Source: Streptomyces sp. TBY4 (lineage in GTDB: Bacteria; Actinomycetota; Actinomycetes; Streptomycetales; Streptomycetaceae). From it: 64,000 nucleotides of DNA. How positions within the stretch are numbered: the stretch's first letter is position 1; the number at the start of each line of letters is the position of its first letter. The position numbers were made by a program, and so were the translations under genes. Shown here in pieces: positions 7,946-15,523 of the stretch. The notes beneath the pieces are model-generated. The model was not told where the DNA came from. It made no database searches and was given only the letters and a program-made list of their open reading frames with translations. The stretch lies in assembly GCF_024213195.1 (NCBI RefSeq), contig NZ_JANAVF010000026.1, forward strand, positions 1 through 64,000, read 5' to 3'.

Positions 7946-8866
7946 TCACGCGTTGGGGCGTTCCTTGGCGGCCGCCGCCTTGGCCATGGCCTCGAGCTGG
8001 GCCAGCATCGGCATCGGGTCGGTGCCGACCGTCCCGGGCAGGAAGTCGGCGATCTTCTCGGGGGTCCAGGAGCCCTCGGCGTAGCCGGCGCGCAGTTCGC
8101 GGGGCTGGGCCCAGACGGCGATCTTCGGGCCGGCGATCGTGTAGACCTGCCCGGTGATCTTCTCGCCGCCGACGGCCACGGCCTTGTCGGAGAGCAGGTA
8201 GGTCACGAGCGCGGCCACGTCCTCGGGCTCGCCGATCTCCTTGAGCTCCATCGGCACGTTGGCCGACATCCGGGTGCGCGCCACGGGCGCCACCGCGTTG
8301 GCGGTGACCCCGTACTTGGCCAGCCCCAGGGCGGCGGAGCGGACGAGCGAGATGATCCCGCCCTTGGCCGCGCTGTAGTTGGCCTGGGCCACGGAGCCCT
8401 GGTGGTTGCCGCTGGTGAAGCCGATCAGCGTGCCGGTGCCCTGGCGGCGCATGACGGCGGAGGCCGCGCGGAAGACGGTGAAGGTGCCCTTGAGGTGGGT
8501 GGCGACCACCGGGTCCCACTCCTCCTCGGACATGTTGAACAGCATCCGCTCGCGCAGGATGCCGGCGACGCACACGACTCCGTCGATGCGTCCGTACTGG
8601 GCGAGCGCGGTGTCGACGATGCGCTGCCCGCCCGCCATGGTCGAGATGTCGTCGGCGACGGCGACGGCCTCCCCGCCGGCGGCGACGATCTCCTTCACCA
8701 CCGCTTCGGCGATCTCGCTGGTGGGCTCGTTGCCCTCCATCCCCACGCCGTAGTCGTTGACGACGACCCTGGCGCCCTCGGCGGCCGCGGCGAGCGCCAC
8801 GGCCCGTCCGATGCCCCGGCCGGCGCCTGTGACGGCGACGACTTTGCCTGCCAAGAAGTTCCCCAC
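7946..8866 (-). CDS. Short-chain dehydrogenase/reductase (SDR)
   Basis: A 306-residue classical SDR. The Rossmann motif TGAGRGIG is at about residues 14-21, and the catalytic YSAAKGG (Tyr/Lys) is near 163. A C-terminal extension of about 50 residues carries EGSWTPEKIADFLPG. The likely role is NAD(P)-dependent oxidation of a 3-hydroxyacyl-CoA or related alcohol, comparable to actinobacterial 17beta-HSD4-like SDRs, but this is inferred. The GTG start has AAGGGG upstream. It is the first gene of the leftward operon ending at 5593. Operator B at 8888 lies 22 bp upstream of its start. Confidence 0.9.
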   Translation of the reverse strand: MGNFLAGKVVAVTGAGRGIGRAVALAAAAEGARVVVNDYGVGMEGNEPTSEIAEAVVKEIVAAGGEAVAVADDISTMAGGQRIVDTALAQYGRIDGVVCVAGILRERMLFNMSEEEWDPVVATHLKGTFTVFRAASAVMRRQGTGTLIGFTSGNHQGSVAQANYSAAKGGIISLVRSAALGLAKYGVTANAVAPVARTRMSANVPMELKEIGEPEDVAALVTYLLSDKAVAVGGEKITGQVYTIAGPKIAVWAQPRELRAGYAEGSWTPEKIADFLPGTVGTDPMPMLAQLEAMAKAAAAKERPNA

Positions 8867-8887
8867 GTCCGGCCCCTTCCCGCGTTT

Positions 8888-8904
8888 TCTGACGGTCCGT
8901 TAGA
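8888..8904. promoter_or_regulatory. 17-bp palindromic operator candidate, site B
   Basis: TCTGACG-GTC-CGTTAGA, one mismatch from perfect symmetry. It is in the 110-bp divergent region between the SDR operon (start 8866) and the cyclase-family gene (start 8977), where one repressor could control both directions. A possible half-site, CAGTCAGA, follows at about 8914. Confidence 0.6.
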
Positions 8905-8976
8905 TTCTATGGGCAGTCAGATGCACGAGCACAAGCCCCAGTTGGCCACCACGATTCATTTCACTCCGAGGAGCTG

Positions 8977-9912
8977 ATGAGATCGATGTCCATGCCCGCC
9001 GAGTTCCACGACATCGCCAAGCGCGTCAACAACTGGGGCCGGTGGGGCGCCGAGGACGAGATCGGCACCATCAACCTCATCACCGACGAGGTGGTCCGGG
9101 CGGCCGCCGCCGAGATCCGTACCGGCCGCCGCATCCCCCTGGCCCTCCCCCTCAAGGAGGACGGGGTGCAGTCCGGCATGATCCCCGGCCGCATCAACCC
9201 GCTGCACACGATGGTGCAGATCAACCAGGAGCTCTTCGGCCCGGGCACGGTGGCCTGCAGCGACGACGCGGTGACCTTCGGCCTCCAGGCCGGCACCCAC
9301 TGGGACGCCCTCACCCACGTCTCGCACTCGGGGAAGATCTACAACGGCCGCCCGGCCGGCACCATCACGGCGCACGGCCGCGCCGAGTTCAGCGGCATCG
9401 ACAAGGCCGGGCACATCGTCTCGCGAGGGGTCCTGCTGGACGTGGCCCGCGCCAAGGGTCTGGACCGGCTCCCCGGCGGCCACGCGGTCACCCCGGAGGA
9501 CCTGGAGGAGGCGCAGGAGTTCGGCGGGGTCACCGTCCGCGCGGGGGACATCGTCCTGGTCCGCACCGGCCAGGTGCAGGTCTACCTGGCGGGCGACAAG
9601 CACGGCTACGGCTACCCGTCGCCCGGCCTGTCCGTCCGTACGCCCGAGTGGTTCCACGCCCGGGACGTGGCGGCCGTCGCGAACGACACCCTGACCTTCG
9701 AGATCTTCCCGCCCGAGATCGACAACCTCTGGCTGCCGGTGCACGCGCTGGACCTGGTCGAGATGGGCATGCACCAGGGCCAGAACTGGAACCTCGAAAA
9801 GTTGTCCACAGCCTGTGCGGAAGAATCCCGCTACTCCTTCCTCCTCTCGGCCATGCCGGAACCCTTCGTCGGCGCAGTCGGCACCCCGGTGGCCCCGATC
9901 GCCATCCTCTGA
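8977..9912 (+). CDS. Cyclase-family metal-dependent hydrolase (kynurenine formamidase-like fold)
   Basis: A 311-residue member of the cyclase family (PF04199). The metal-binding signature GTHWDALTH near residue 107 matches the H-x-G-T-H-x-D type motif seen in kynurenine formamidases and isatin hydrolases. These enzymes hydrolyse amide or ester-like bonds with Mn or Zn; this member's substrate is unknown. GAGGAG precedes ATG 8977; ATG 8986 is an alternative. It is divergent from the SDR operon and shares operator B. A small ring-opening or hydrolytic step in the same catabolic route is a reasonable guess. Confidence 0.85.
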   Translation: MRSMSMPAEFHDIAKRVNNWGRWGAEDEIGTINLITDEVVRAAAAEIRTGRRIPLALPLKEDGVQSGMIPGRINPLHTMVQINQELFGPGTVACSDDAVTFGLQAGTHWDALTHVSHSGKIYNGRPAGTITAHGRAEFSGIDKAGHIVSRGVLLDVARAKGLDRLPGGHAVTPEDLEEAQEFGGVTVRAGDIVLVRTGQVQVYLAGDKHGYGYPSPGLSVRTPEWFHARDVAAVANDTLTFEIFPPEIDNLWLPVHALDLVEMGMHQGQNWNLEKLSTACAEESRYSFLLSAMPEPFVGAVGTPVAPIAIL

Positions 9913-9927
9913 CCCGCCCGCCAACCC

Positions 9928-10467
9928 TCAGCGGCAGGGTTCCGGCTCGGCCGCCAGGGGGCGGAAGGTGATCGGGGGGGCCGAGCCCGGGTGGACGAAG
10001 CGGGCCTCGGTCGGGGAGACGAGGAGCATCGTGCCCTTCGTGTACGGGTCCTCCCAGACGGCCGGGTCCAGGGCGTCCTCGCGGACCTCCGGGTCGGCGC
10101 GCCACCAGCGGCCGTCGAAGTGCGTGGAGCGGATCCCGCAGTGCACGTACAGCTCGTGCGGGTACGGGACCCCGAGCGCGGGGCCGGCCGGATCGGGCGG
10201 CGGCGGGGCCGGTGCGGTCGTCCGGCCCGTGGAGGCGGCGGGCGGGCCCGGCAGGCGGGGCCCGTCGGCCGGGAGCCGGGGCGCGGCGAGGAAGGCCGCC
10301 ACCGCGGCGGCCGCCAGCAGGCCCGCTCCCGTCGCCCGCCTGCGCCGGCGGGCGCGGGCGGCGGCCCGGACGACGGCGTGCGGTGCGGGCGCCGGGACCG
10401 GGACCGCCGGCCCGTCCGCCAGCGCGCGCAAGGCGTGGCGCAGCTCTTCTTCGGGGAACCCGTTCAT
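9928..10467 (-). CDS. Hypothetical protein with one membrane segment, co-transcribed with a sigma factor
   Basis: A 179-residue protein. A short acidic N-terminal stretch (EEELRHALRALADG) is followed by an Arg-rich patch, one transmembrane helix near residues 45-63, a Pro-rich linker, and an extracytoplasmic domain with HCGIRSTHFDGRWWRADP. It starts with ATG overlapping the sigma gene stop by 4 bp. Position and topology are those of a membrane-bound partner, possibly anti-sigma, of a SigE-family sigma factor, but no zinc-binding anti-sigma motif is visible in the N-terminus. The function is inferred from context only. Confidence 0.7.
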   Translation of the reverse strand: MNGFPEEELRHALRALADGPAVPVPAPAPHAVVRAAARARRRRRATGAGLLAAAAVAAFLAAPRLPADGPRLPGPPAASTGRTTAPAPPPPDPAGPALGVPYPHELYVHCGIRSTHFDGRWWRADPEVREDALDPAVWEDPYTKGTMLLVSPTEARFVHPGSAPPITFRPLAAEPEPCR

Positions 10468-10991
10468 CGAACCTCCGCATCGGTCGTACCGCCGCCGGGC
10501 CAGAGGTCGGGGCAGGCCCGCAAGCGGGTCAGCGCCCTCGCCGCCAGACTGGTCACCGTGCCGTTCGGGCAGCCCAGGAGCTCCGCCGTCTGCTCGACGG
10601 TCAGGTCCTGGTAGTACCGCAGCACCAGGACGGCCCGCTGCCGGCGGGGCAGGCCGAGCAGGGCGCGTTCGAGCAGGTCCGTGGCGGCGACCGCCTCCGC
10701 GGTGGGCGGGGCGGAGCCGCCGGCGGAATCGGGCAGGGCCGCGTGGGGGAGCTCGTGGTGCCAGCGCCTGCGGCGCCAGGTGCAGTACGTGGTGACCATG
10801 ACCTTGTGCGCGTAGCCGATCGGCGCGTCGTAGCGGCCGGCGCGGTCCCAGCGGTCGTAGACCTTGGCCAGCGTCACCTGGACCAAGTCCTGCCCCAGGT
10901 GCCAGTCGCCCGTCAGCAGCCGTGCGGTGCGCAGCAGCGGGAGTCCCGCCGCCTCGACGAACTCGGCAAAGGTTTCTTCGGATGGCTCCAC
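10464..10991 (-). CDS. SigE-family ECF RNA polymerase sigma factor
   Basis: About 175 residues from the GTG at 10991. Region 2 carries LLTGDWHLGQDLVQVTLAKVYDRW. Region 4 carries LLGLPRRQRAVLVLRYYQDL and the helix-turn-helix QTAELLGCPNGTVTSLAARALTRLR. This matches the short Streptomyces SigE-type sigma factors, which usually lack a long linker. The frame stays open to 11132, but the first 47 codons are not sigma-like, so a start at or near 10991 is preferred. The stop overlaps the start of the single-TM gene behind it. A perfect palindrome lies upstream at 11200. Confidence 0.85.
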   Translation of the reverse strand: MEPSEETFAEFVEAAGLPLLRTARLLTGDWHLGQDLVQVTLAKVYDRWDRAGRYDAPIGYAHKVMVTTYCTWRRRRWHHELPHAALPDSAGGSAPPTAEAVAATDLLERALLGLPRRQRAVLVLRYYQDLTVEQTAELLGCPNGTVTSLAARALTRLRACPDLWPGGGTTDAEVR

Positions 10992-11199
10992 CCGGCCACA
11001 CCCCCTCACCCTCCAAGACGACCCGGCGGGGCCATCGCATTGCAGGGCGGAGGTAGCGAACTTCTGCGGGTGGCGGCGGCGCGTATGCACGCCCCGAGCG
11101 CGGCACGGCGGCCGCCACCCCACGACCCGCACTCGTCAAGGCAGGACTGACCCTTGGCGTCCCCTCGCGACGAATCGTTCAAGACAAGAGTGATCACCA

Positions 11200-11216
11200 G
11201 TTGACGAACCGTCAAC
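11200..11216. promoter_or_regulatory. Perfect 17-bp palindrome upstream of the sigma gene
   Basis: GTTGACG-AAC-CGTCAAC has 7-bp perfect arms and a 3-bp centre, located 209 bp before the sigma start and 7 bp after the ATPase gene stop. The layout is the same as the TCTGACG family except at the outer bases, so it may be a related operator. It could alternatively be a weak terminator for the ATPase gene. Confidence 0.4.
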
Positions 11217-11222
11217 ACCTCG

Positions 11223-11714
11223 TTAGAGGTACACGCGCGGTTCCCGGATCGGGTCGTGGATTTCCGGTCCGCCCGGGGCAGCGGACGGGGCGGGCGCGGC
11301 GGTCTCCGCGAACGCGTCCGCGGCCTTCTCCTCGCGGTCGATCTCGCACCAGATCCGCTTCCCGGCGCCCTCGCGCTGCCAGCCCCAGCGGTCCGCCAGC
11401 CCGTCCACCAGTTCCAGCCCGCGGCCGCCCGTGTCGTCCCCGGCCGCCTGCCGCGGGGACGGCGCCCGGTCGCTCGCGTCCGCGACCTCCACCCGCACCC
11501 CCGGCTCCCCGAAGAGCATGCGCAGTACGGCCGGACAGCCGGTGTGCACGACGGCGTTGGTGACCAGCTCGGAGATGAGCAGGATCAGGGTCTCGGCGAG
11601 CGGTTCGTCATCCCCTATGCCGCAGCCCGCGAGCCGGGAGCGGGCCCATCGGCGGGCCCGGCCGACCTCGGCGGGGTCCGCTCCTACCTCCAGCTGCACC
11701 TGAAGCACCTGCAC
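11223..11714 (-). CDS. RsbW-like ATP-binding regulatory protein (HATPase_c)
   Basis: A 163-residue stand-alone histidine-kinase-type ATPase. The N box is ELVTNAVVHTG (near residue 50), the G1 box VADASDRAP and the G2 box GGRGLELVDGLADRWG, followed by a Pro/Ala-rich tail. Streptomyces encode many such proteins. By analogy to RsbW/SpoIIAB they may bind or phosphorylate an anti-anti-sigma factor, but no partner is adjacent except the SigE-type operon downstream. The GTG start is weakly supported. Confidence 0.85.
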   Translation of the reverse strand: MQVLQVQLEVGADPAEVGRARRWARSRLAGCGIGDDEPLAETLILLISELVTNAVVHTGCPAVLRMLFGEPGVRVEVADASDRAPSPRQAAGDDTGGRGLELVDGLADRWGWQREGAGKRIWCEIDREEKAADAFAETAAPAPSAAPGGPEIHDPIREPRVYL

Positions 11715-12042
11715 CGCTCACACCATCCGAACCGGCGGACACTTCGCCTCGCGAGGGGACGACGGGGTCACAGCGCGTGACCCCCTTGCGGAGCAGCATG
11801 GTTGACATACAGTCACGACAACAAGCGCTTTGGGCATATTCCAGCGTGAAGGAGTGGGCGTGGTGCATACTGTGCGGCGCTCGCGCCGCTCAACCGCTCG
11901 CATTCCCGGGAGCGTACCGGAGCGGCCCCCTGCCCCCGGGCCGCAATGAGTCGGGCGAAGGACACAAACCGATATCAACTCTCTGTAATCGGACATGCGT
12001 CCCGCGCCGTCCCTCCCGTGCCCGGCTGTCACTGTGCGCGAG
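11715..12042. other. Intergenic region, 328 bp, no gene recognised
   Basis: This is the gap between the ATPase gene start and the end of the small acyl-CoA dehydrogenase gene. It is less GC-rich than its surroundings. It contains TTGACA at 11812 and CATATT at 11835 with 17-bp spacing on the plus strand, a plausible sigma-70-type promoter, but I find no convincing gene behind it on that strand. Confidence 0.4.
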
Positions 12043-12972
12043 CTACTCCGCCGCCGCCAGCAGCTCCGCCGCCAGCGCCTCCTCCGCCTGCGCCGCCGTC
12101 CGCCACTGCTCCGCCCGCACCCAGGCCCGCTTCAGGTGCAGGTGCACATCCGCCTCCCAGGTGAAGCCCATCCCGCCGTGCACCTGCAGGCAGTCCCGGG
12201 CGTTGCGCACGGCCGCCTCGTCGGCGAGCAGCTTGGCTCCGGCCACCTCCGCCGGATCGGCCGTCACGGCGGCCGCGTAGACCGCCGTACGGGCCACCTC
12301 CGCGCGCACCAGCATCTGCGCACACAGGTGCTTGACCGCCTGGAACCCCCCGATCGGCTGCCCGAACTGCTCGCGCTCCTTGGCGTAGCGCACGGCCAGT
12401 TCCACCGTGCGCAGCGCGCTGCCGAGCTGCAGGGCCGCCGTCAGCAGCGCCCCGGCGTCCCGGTACGGACCGGCCGCCACCGGAGGCCCCGGTACGGAGA
12501 CCCGTGCCAGCGGGGTCAGCGGGTCCGCGGAGCGCACCGGCTCCCCCGCATGGACCTCGACCGGCTCCCCGTCCGCGCCGAGCACCGCGTCGGCCTCGCC
12601 GAGGTGGGACACGAGCGGGCCCTCCAGGTCGAAGGCCGTCACCACCGACTCGCCCTCCGCGGCGCCCGCGACCAGCCCGGCGGCCAGGTGGGTGGCGACC
12701 AGCGGGCCGGGCAGCAGCGCCCGCCCGGCCTCCTCGAAGACGAGGACGGCCTCCGGCAGCCCGAGCCCGACCCCGCCCTCGTCCTCCGGGAGCCGCAGCG
12801 CGAAGAACCCGGCCTCGCCGAGCTCCCGCCACAGCGCCCGGTCCACCGACCGGCCCGTGGCGGCCGCCGCGTCGACCGAGGCCCGCAGCTCCTCGCGTCC
12901 GTACCGGCCCGCCAGGAGGTCCCGTACGCCTGCCCGCAGGTCCCGCTGGTCCTGCGTCGGCTGGAAGTCCAC
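12043..12972 (-). CDS. Acyl-CoA dehydrogenase, small subunit-like (FadE)
   Basis: A 309-residue acyl-CoA dehydrogenase homologue, shorter than the usual 380-400. The N-terminus reads MDFQPTQDQRDLRAGVRDLL and the C-terminus keeps VHGGMGFTWEADVHLHLKRAW, but the beta-domain FAD/substrate motifs seen in the neighbouring gene (SEPDAGSD, KIWTSHA) are missing. In mycobacterial steroid pathways, adjacent FadE genes of this unequal kind form alpha2beta2 heterotetramers with one degenerate active site; I infer the same here. The GTG start lies 7 bp after the preceding FadE stop, with AGGTGA upstream. It is the last gene of the operon from 15348. Confidence 0.85.
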   Translation of the reverse strand: MDFQPTQDQRDLRAGVRDLLAGRYGREELRASVDAAAATGRSVDRALWRELGEAGFFALRLPEDEGGVGLGLPEAVLVFEEAGRALLPGPLVATHLAAGLVAGAAEGESVVTAFDLEGPLVSHLGEADAVLGADGEPVEVHAGEPVRSADPLTPLARVSVPGPPVAAGPYRDAGALLTAALQLGSALRTVELAVRYAKEREQFGQPIGGFQAVKHLCAQMLVRAEVARTAVYAAAVTADPAEVAGAKLLADEAAVRNARDCLQVHGGMGFTWEADVHLHLKRAWVRAEQWRTAAQAEEALAAELLAAAE

Positions 12973-12979
12973 GGAACGC

Positions 12980-14134
12980 TCACCTGCCCTTCGGAAGGCC
13001 GAGGATGCGCTCGGCCACGATGTTCTGCTGGATCTGCGAGGTGCCCGCCGCGATCGTGTAAGACAGCGAGGAGAGCCGGTCCAGGGTCCATTCCTGGTCC
13101 AGGGAGAGCGCCTCCGCACCCAGCACCTCGGCGGCGACCTCGTACATCTCCTGGCGCGCGTGCGAGTACGCCAGCTTGAAGACGCTGCCGCCGATGCCCG
13201 GGACCCCGCCCGAGCGCTCGGACTCGCTGACGTTCCACTGGGTGAGCCGCCACAGGGCGCCGAACTCCCCGTACAGCCGGCCCAGCCGGCGCCGCAGCAC
13301 CGGGTCGTCCCAGCGGCCGTTGGCCTTCGCGGTGCGCGCCAGCTCCCCCAGGGTGCGGCGGCAGGCGACGACCTCGCCGACGAAGGCGGTGCCGCGCTCG
13401 AAGGACAGGGTCACCATCGTGACCCGCCAGCCGTCGTTCTCGGCGCCGACCCGGTCGGCGACCGGGACCCGTACCTCGTCGAGGAACATCTCCGCGAACT
13501 CGGTGGACCCGGCGAGGGTGCGCAGCGGCCGGATCGTCACCCCGGGCGCGTCCATCGGCATGGCCAGCCAGGAGATCCCGCGGTGCTTGGGGGCATCCGG
13601 ATCGGTGCGGACCAGCAGCTCGCACCAGTCGGCGACCTCCGCGTGCGAGGTCCATATCTTCGAGCCGGTGATCACGTACTCGTCGCCGTCGCGGACGGCG
13701 CGGGTGCGCAGCGAGGCCAGGTCGGAGCCGGCGTCCGGCTCGCTGAAGCCCTGGCACCACACCTCGTCCCCGCGCAGGACGGGCGGCAGCCAGCGCGCCC
13801 GCTGCTCCGCGGTGCCCTCGGCGGCGATGGTGGGCCCGGCGTGCAGCAGCCCGACGAAGTTCGCGCCGACGTACGGGGCTCCGGCGCGCTCGGTCTCCTC
13901 CAGGTAGATCAGGTGCTGCGTGGGGGTGGCGCCGCGGCCGCCCGCGTCCACCGGCCAGTGGAGTCCCGCGTACCCGGCGTCGTACAGCCTGCGCTGCCAG
14001 CCGGCGTCGTAGGCGCGGCGGCCCGGCCAGTCGTCGGGCGAGGGCTTGGGGGGCAGGTCGGGGAGCACGTGGGCGAGCCAGGCCCGCAGCCGGGCCCTGA
14101 ACTCGCGCTCCTCCTCGGTGTAGGTGAGGTCCAC
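12980..14134 (-). CDS. Acyl-CoA dehydrogenase, large subunit-like (FadE)
   Basis: A 384-residue dehydrogenase with full-length architecture. The blocks WCQGFSEPDAGSDLASLRT and SKIWTSHAEVADWCELLVRT mark the FAD/substrate site, FERGTAFVGE the helical core, and AAGTSQIQQNIVAERILGLPKGR the C-terminus. The AAGTSQIQQN ending is typical of steroid/bile-acid FadE proteins rather than straight-chain enzymes. It lies 5 bp after the amidohydrolase stop and 7 bp before the shorter FadE, so all three are probably one mRNA. The likely partner is the product of 12043-12972. Confidence 0.9.
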   Translation of the reverse strand: MDLTYTEEEREFRARLRAWLAHVLPDLPPKPSPDDWPGRRAYDAGWQRRLYDAGYAGLHWPVDAGGRGATPTQHLIYLEETERAGAPYVGANFVGLLHAGPTIAAEGTAEQRARWLPPVLRGDEVWCQGFSEPDAGSDLASLRTRAVRDGDEYVITGSKIWTSHAEVADWCELLVRTDPDAPKHRGISWLAMPMDAPGVTIRPLRTLAGSTEFAEMFLDEVRVPVADRVGAENDGWRVTMVTLSFERGTAFVGEVVACRRTLGELARTAKANGRWDDPVLRRRLGRLYGEFGALWRLTQWNVSESERSGGVPGIGGSVFKLAYSHARQEMYEVAAEVLGAEALSLDQEWTLDRLSSLSYTIAAGTSQIQQNIVAERILGLPKGR

Positions 14135-14139
14135 TGCGC

Positions 14140-15348
14140 CTACCGTCCCGTCCGCCGGTCCTTGTCGAAGTCGAGTCCGAGCATACGGATGGCGTTTCCG
14201 CGCATGAGCTTGTAGACGGTCTCCTCGTCGAGGCCCTTAACGTGGTCGAGGGCGACCTCCTTGGTGTGCGGGAAGGTCGAGTCCACGTGCGGGTAGTCGG
14301 TCTCGAAGGTGGCGTTGTCGCGGCCGACGACGTCCAGCGAGGCGATGCCGTGCTTGTCGCGGAAGAAGCAGCAGAACATCTGCCGGTAGTAGTACGTGGA
14401 CGGCGGCTCGGGGATCAGGTCCTTGACCCCGCCCCAGGCGCGGTGCTCCTGCCACACGTCGTCGGCGCGCTCCAGGGCGTACGGGATCCAGCCCATCTGG
14501 CCTTCGCTGTACGCCAGTTTCAGCGTCGGGAACTTGACGAGCACCCCGCTGAACAGGAAGTCCATCATCGAGGCCATGGCGTTGTTGAAGCTGAGCGCGG
14601 CCTGCACGGCGGGCGGGGCGTCGGGGGAGGCGGCGGGCATCTGGGAGCTGGACCCGATGTGCATGTTGACGACGGTGCCGGTCTCCTGGCAGACGGCGAA
14701 GAAGGGGTCCCAGTAGCCGGAGTGGATGGACGGCAGGCCGAGGTAGGTCGGGATCTCGGAGAAGGTCACCGCCCGCACCCCGCGCGCGGCGTTGCGGCGG
14801 ATCTCGGCGACGGCGAGGTCGATGTCCCACAGCGGGATGATGCAGAGCGGGATGAGCCGGCCGCCGCTGTCCCCGCACCACTCCTCGACCATCCAGTCGT
14901 TGTAGGCGCGCACGCAGGCCAGGGCCACCTCCTTGTCCTTGGCCTCGGCGAAGGTCTGCCCGCAGAAGCGCGGGAAGGTCGGGAAGCACAGGGAGGCCTC
15001 GACGTGGTTGAGGTCCATGTCGAGGAGGCGCGCCTTGGGGTCCCAGCAGCCGCGCCGCATCTCCTCGCGGGTGATGCCCTCCAGGGTCATCTCGTCCCGG
15101 TCGAAGCCGACGGCGGCGATGTTGCGCTTGTACGGGAACTTCAGGTCCTCGTAGATCCACCAGTCGGTGGGCGGGCCGTCGGGGTCCATGGTGATCACGT
15201 ACTTGCCGCCGGTGTAGGCGAGCTCGCCGATGCCGGCGGTGAGCGCCTTGGGTCCGCGGTCGCGGTACTTGGCCGGCAGCCACACGTCGAAGAGGTGGGC
15301 CGGTTCGATGACGTGGTCGTCGACGCTGATGATCCGAGGCAGTTCCAT
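14140..15348 (-). CDS. Amidohydrolase family protein (COG2159, decarboxylase-like)
   Basis: A 402-residue amidohydrolase-2 family TIM barrel. The N-terminal metal motif is SVDDHVIEP (Asp-x-His), then come MHIGSSSQM and the C-terminal FETDYPHVDSTFPHT with the metal-ligand aspartate. Family members include aminocarboxymuconate-semialdehyde decarboxylase and many hydrolases in actinobacterial acyl-CoA clusters. The reaction here is not known. It is first in a three-gene leftward operon with two acyl-CoA dehydrogenases. Operator C is 40 bp upstream, and the acyl-CoA ligase is divergent. Confidence 0.87.
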   Translation of the reverse strand: MELPRIISVDDHVIEPAHLFDVWLPAKYRDRGPKALTAGIGELAYTGGKYVITMDPDGPPTDWWIYEDLKFPYKRNIAAVGFDRDEMTLEGITREEMRRGCWDPKARLLDMDLNHVEASLCFPTFPRFCGQTFAEAKDKEVALACVRAYNDWMVEEWCGDSGGRLIPLCIIPLWDIDLAVAEIRRNAARGVRAVTFSEIPTYLGLPSIHSGYWDPFFAVCQETGTVVNMHIGSSSQMPAASPDAPPAVQAALSFNNAMASMMDFLFSGVLVKFPTLKLAYSEGQMGWIPYALERADDVWQEHRAWGGVKDLIPEPPSTYYYRQMFCCFFRDKHGIASLDVVGRDNATFETDYPHVDSTFPHTKEVALDHVKGLDEETVYKLMRGNAIRMLGLDFDKDRRTGR

Positions 15349-15387
15349 GGTGTCCCCTCGCTGAATCCGATGCGACGCTGACGCGAA

Positions 15388-15404
15388 TCTGATGGAGCGT
15401 CAGA
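15388..15404. promoter_or_regulatory. 17-bp palindromic operator candidate, site C
   Basis: TCTGATG-GAG-CGTCAGA, one mismatch from perfect symmetry, 40 bp before the amidohydrolase start. A second member of the family (site D) lies in the same divergent region, so each direction may have its own site. Confidence 0.6.
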
Positions 15405-15472
15405 AATCTGGAACCAAGCTAGCTCCCCACCCCTGGACCGACAAGCGTCCGCGCTCTACGCTCTGCGCTTGA

Positions 15473-15489
15473 TCTGACTAGCCGTCAGG
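15473..15489. promoter_or_regulatory. 17-bp palindromic operator candidate, site D
   Basis: TCTGACT-AGC-CGTCAGG, 35 bp before the acyl-CoA ligase start. The symmetric core CTGAC..CGTCAG is shared with sites A-C. Confidence 0.55.
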
Positions 15490-15523
15490 TCGCCGCGCAG
15501 ACCGAGGGAAGGGCGGGCCCGAG

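Noticed and set aside
11812..11840. TTGACA-17-CATATT as a promoter of a plus-strand gene
   Set aside because: The boxes look good but no credible plus-strand gene follows; the only following frame is antisense to the small FadE gene.
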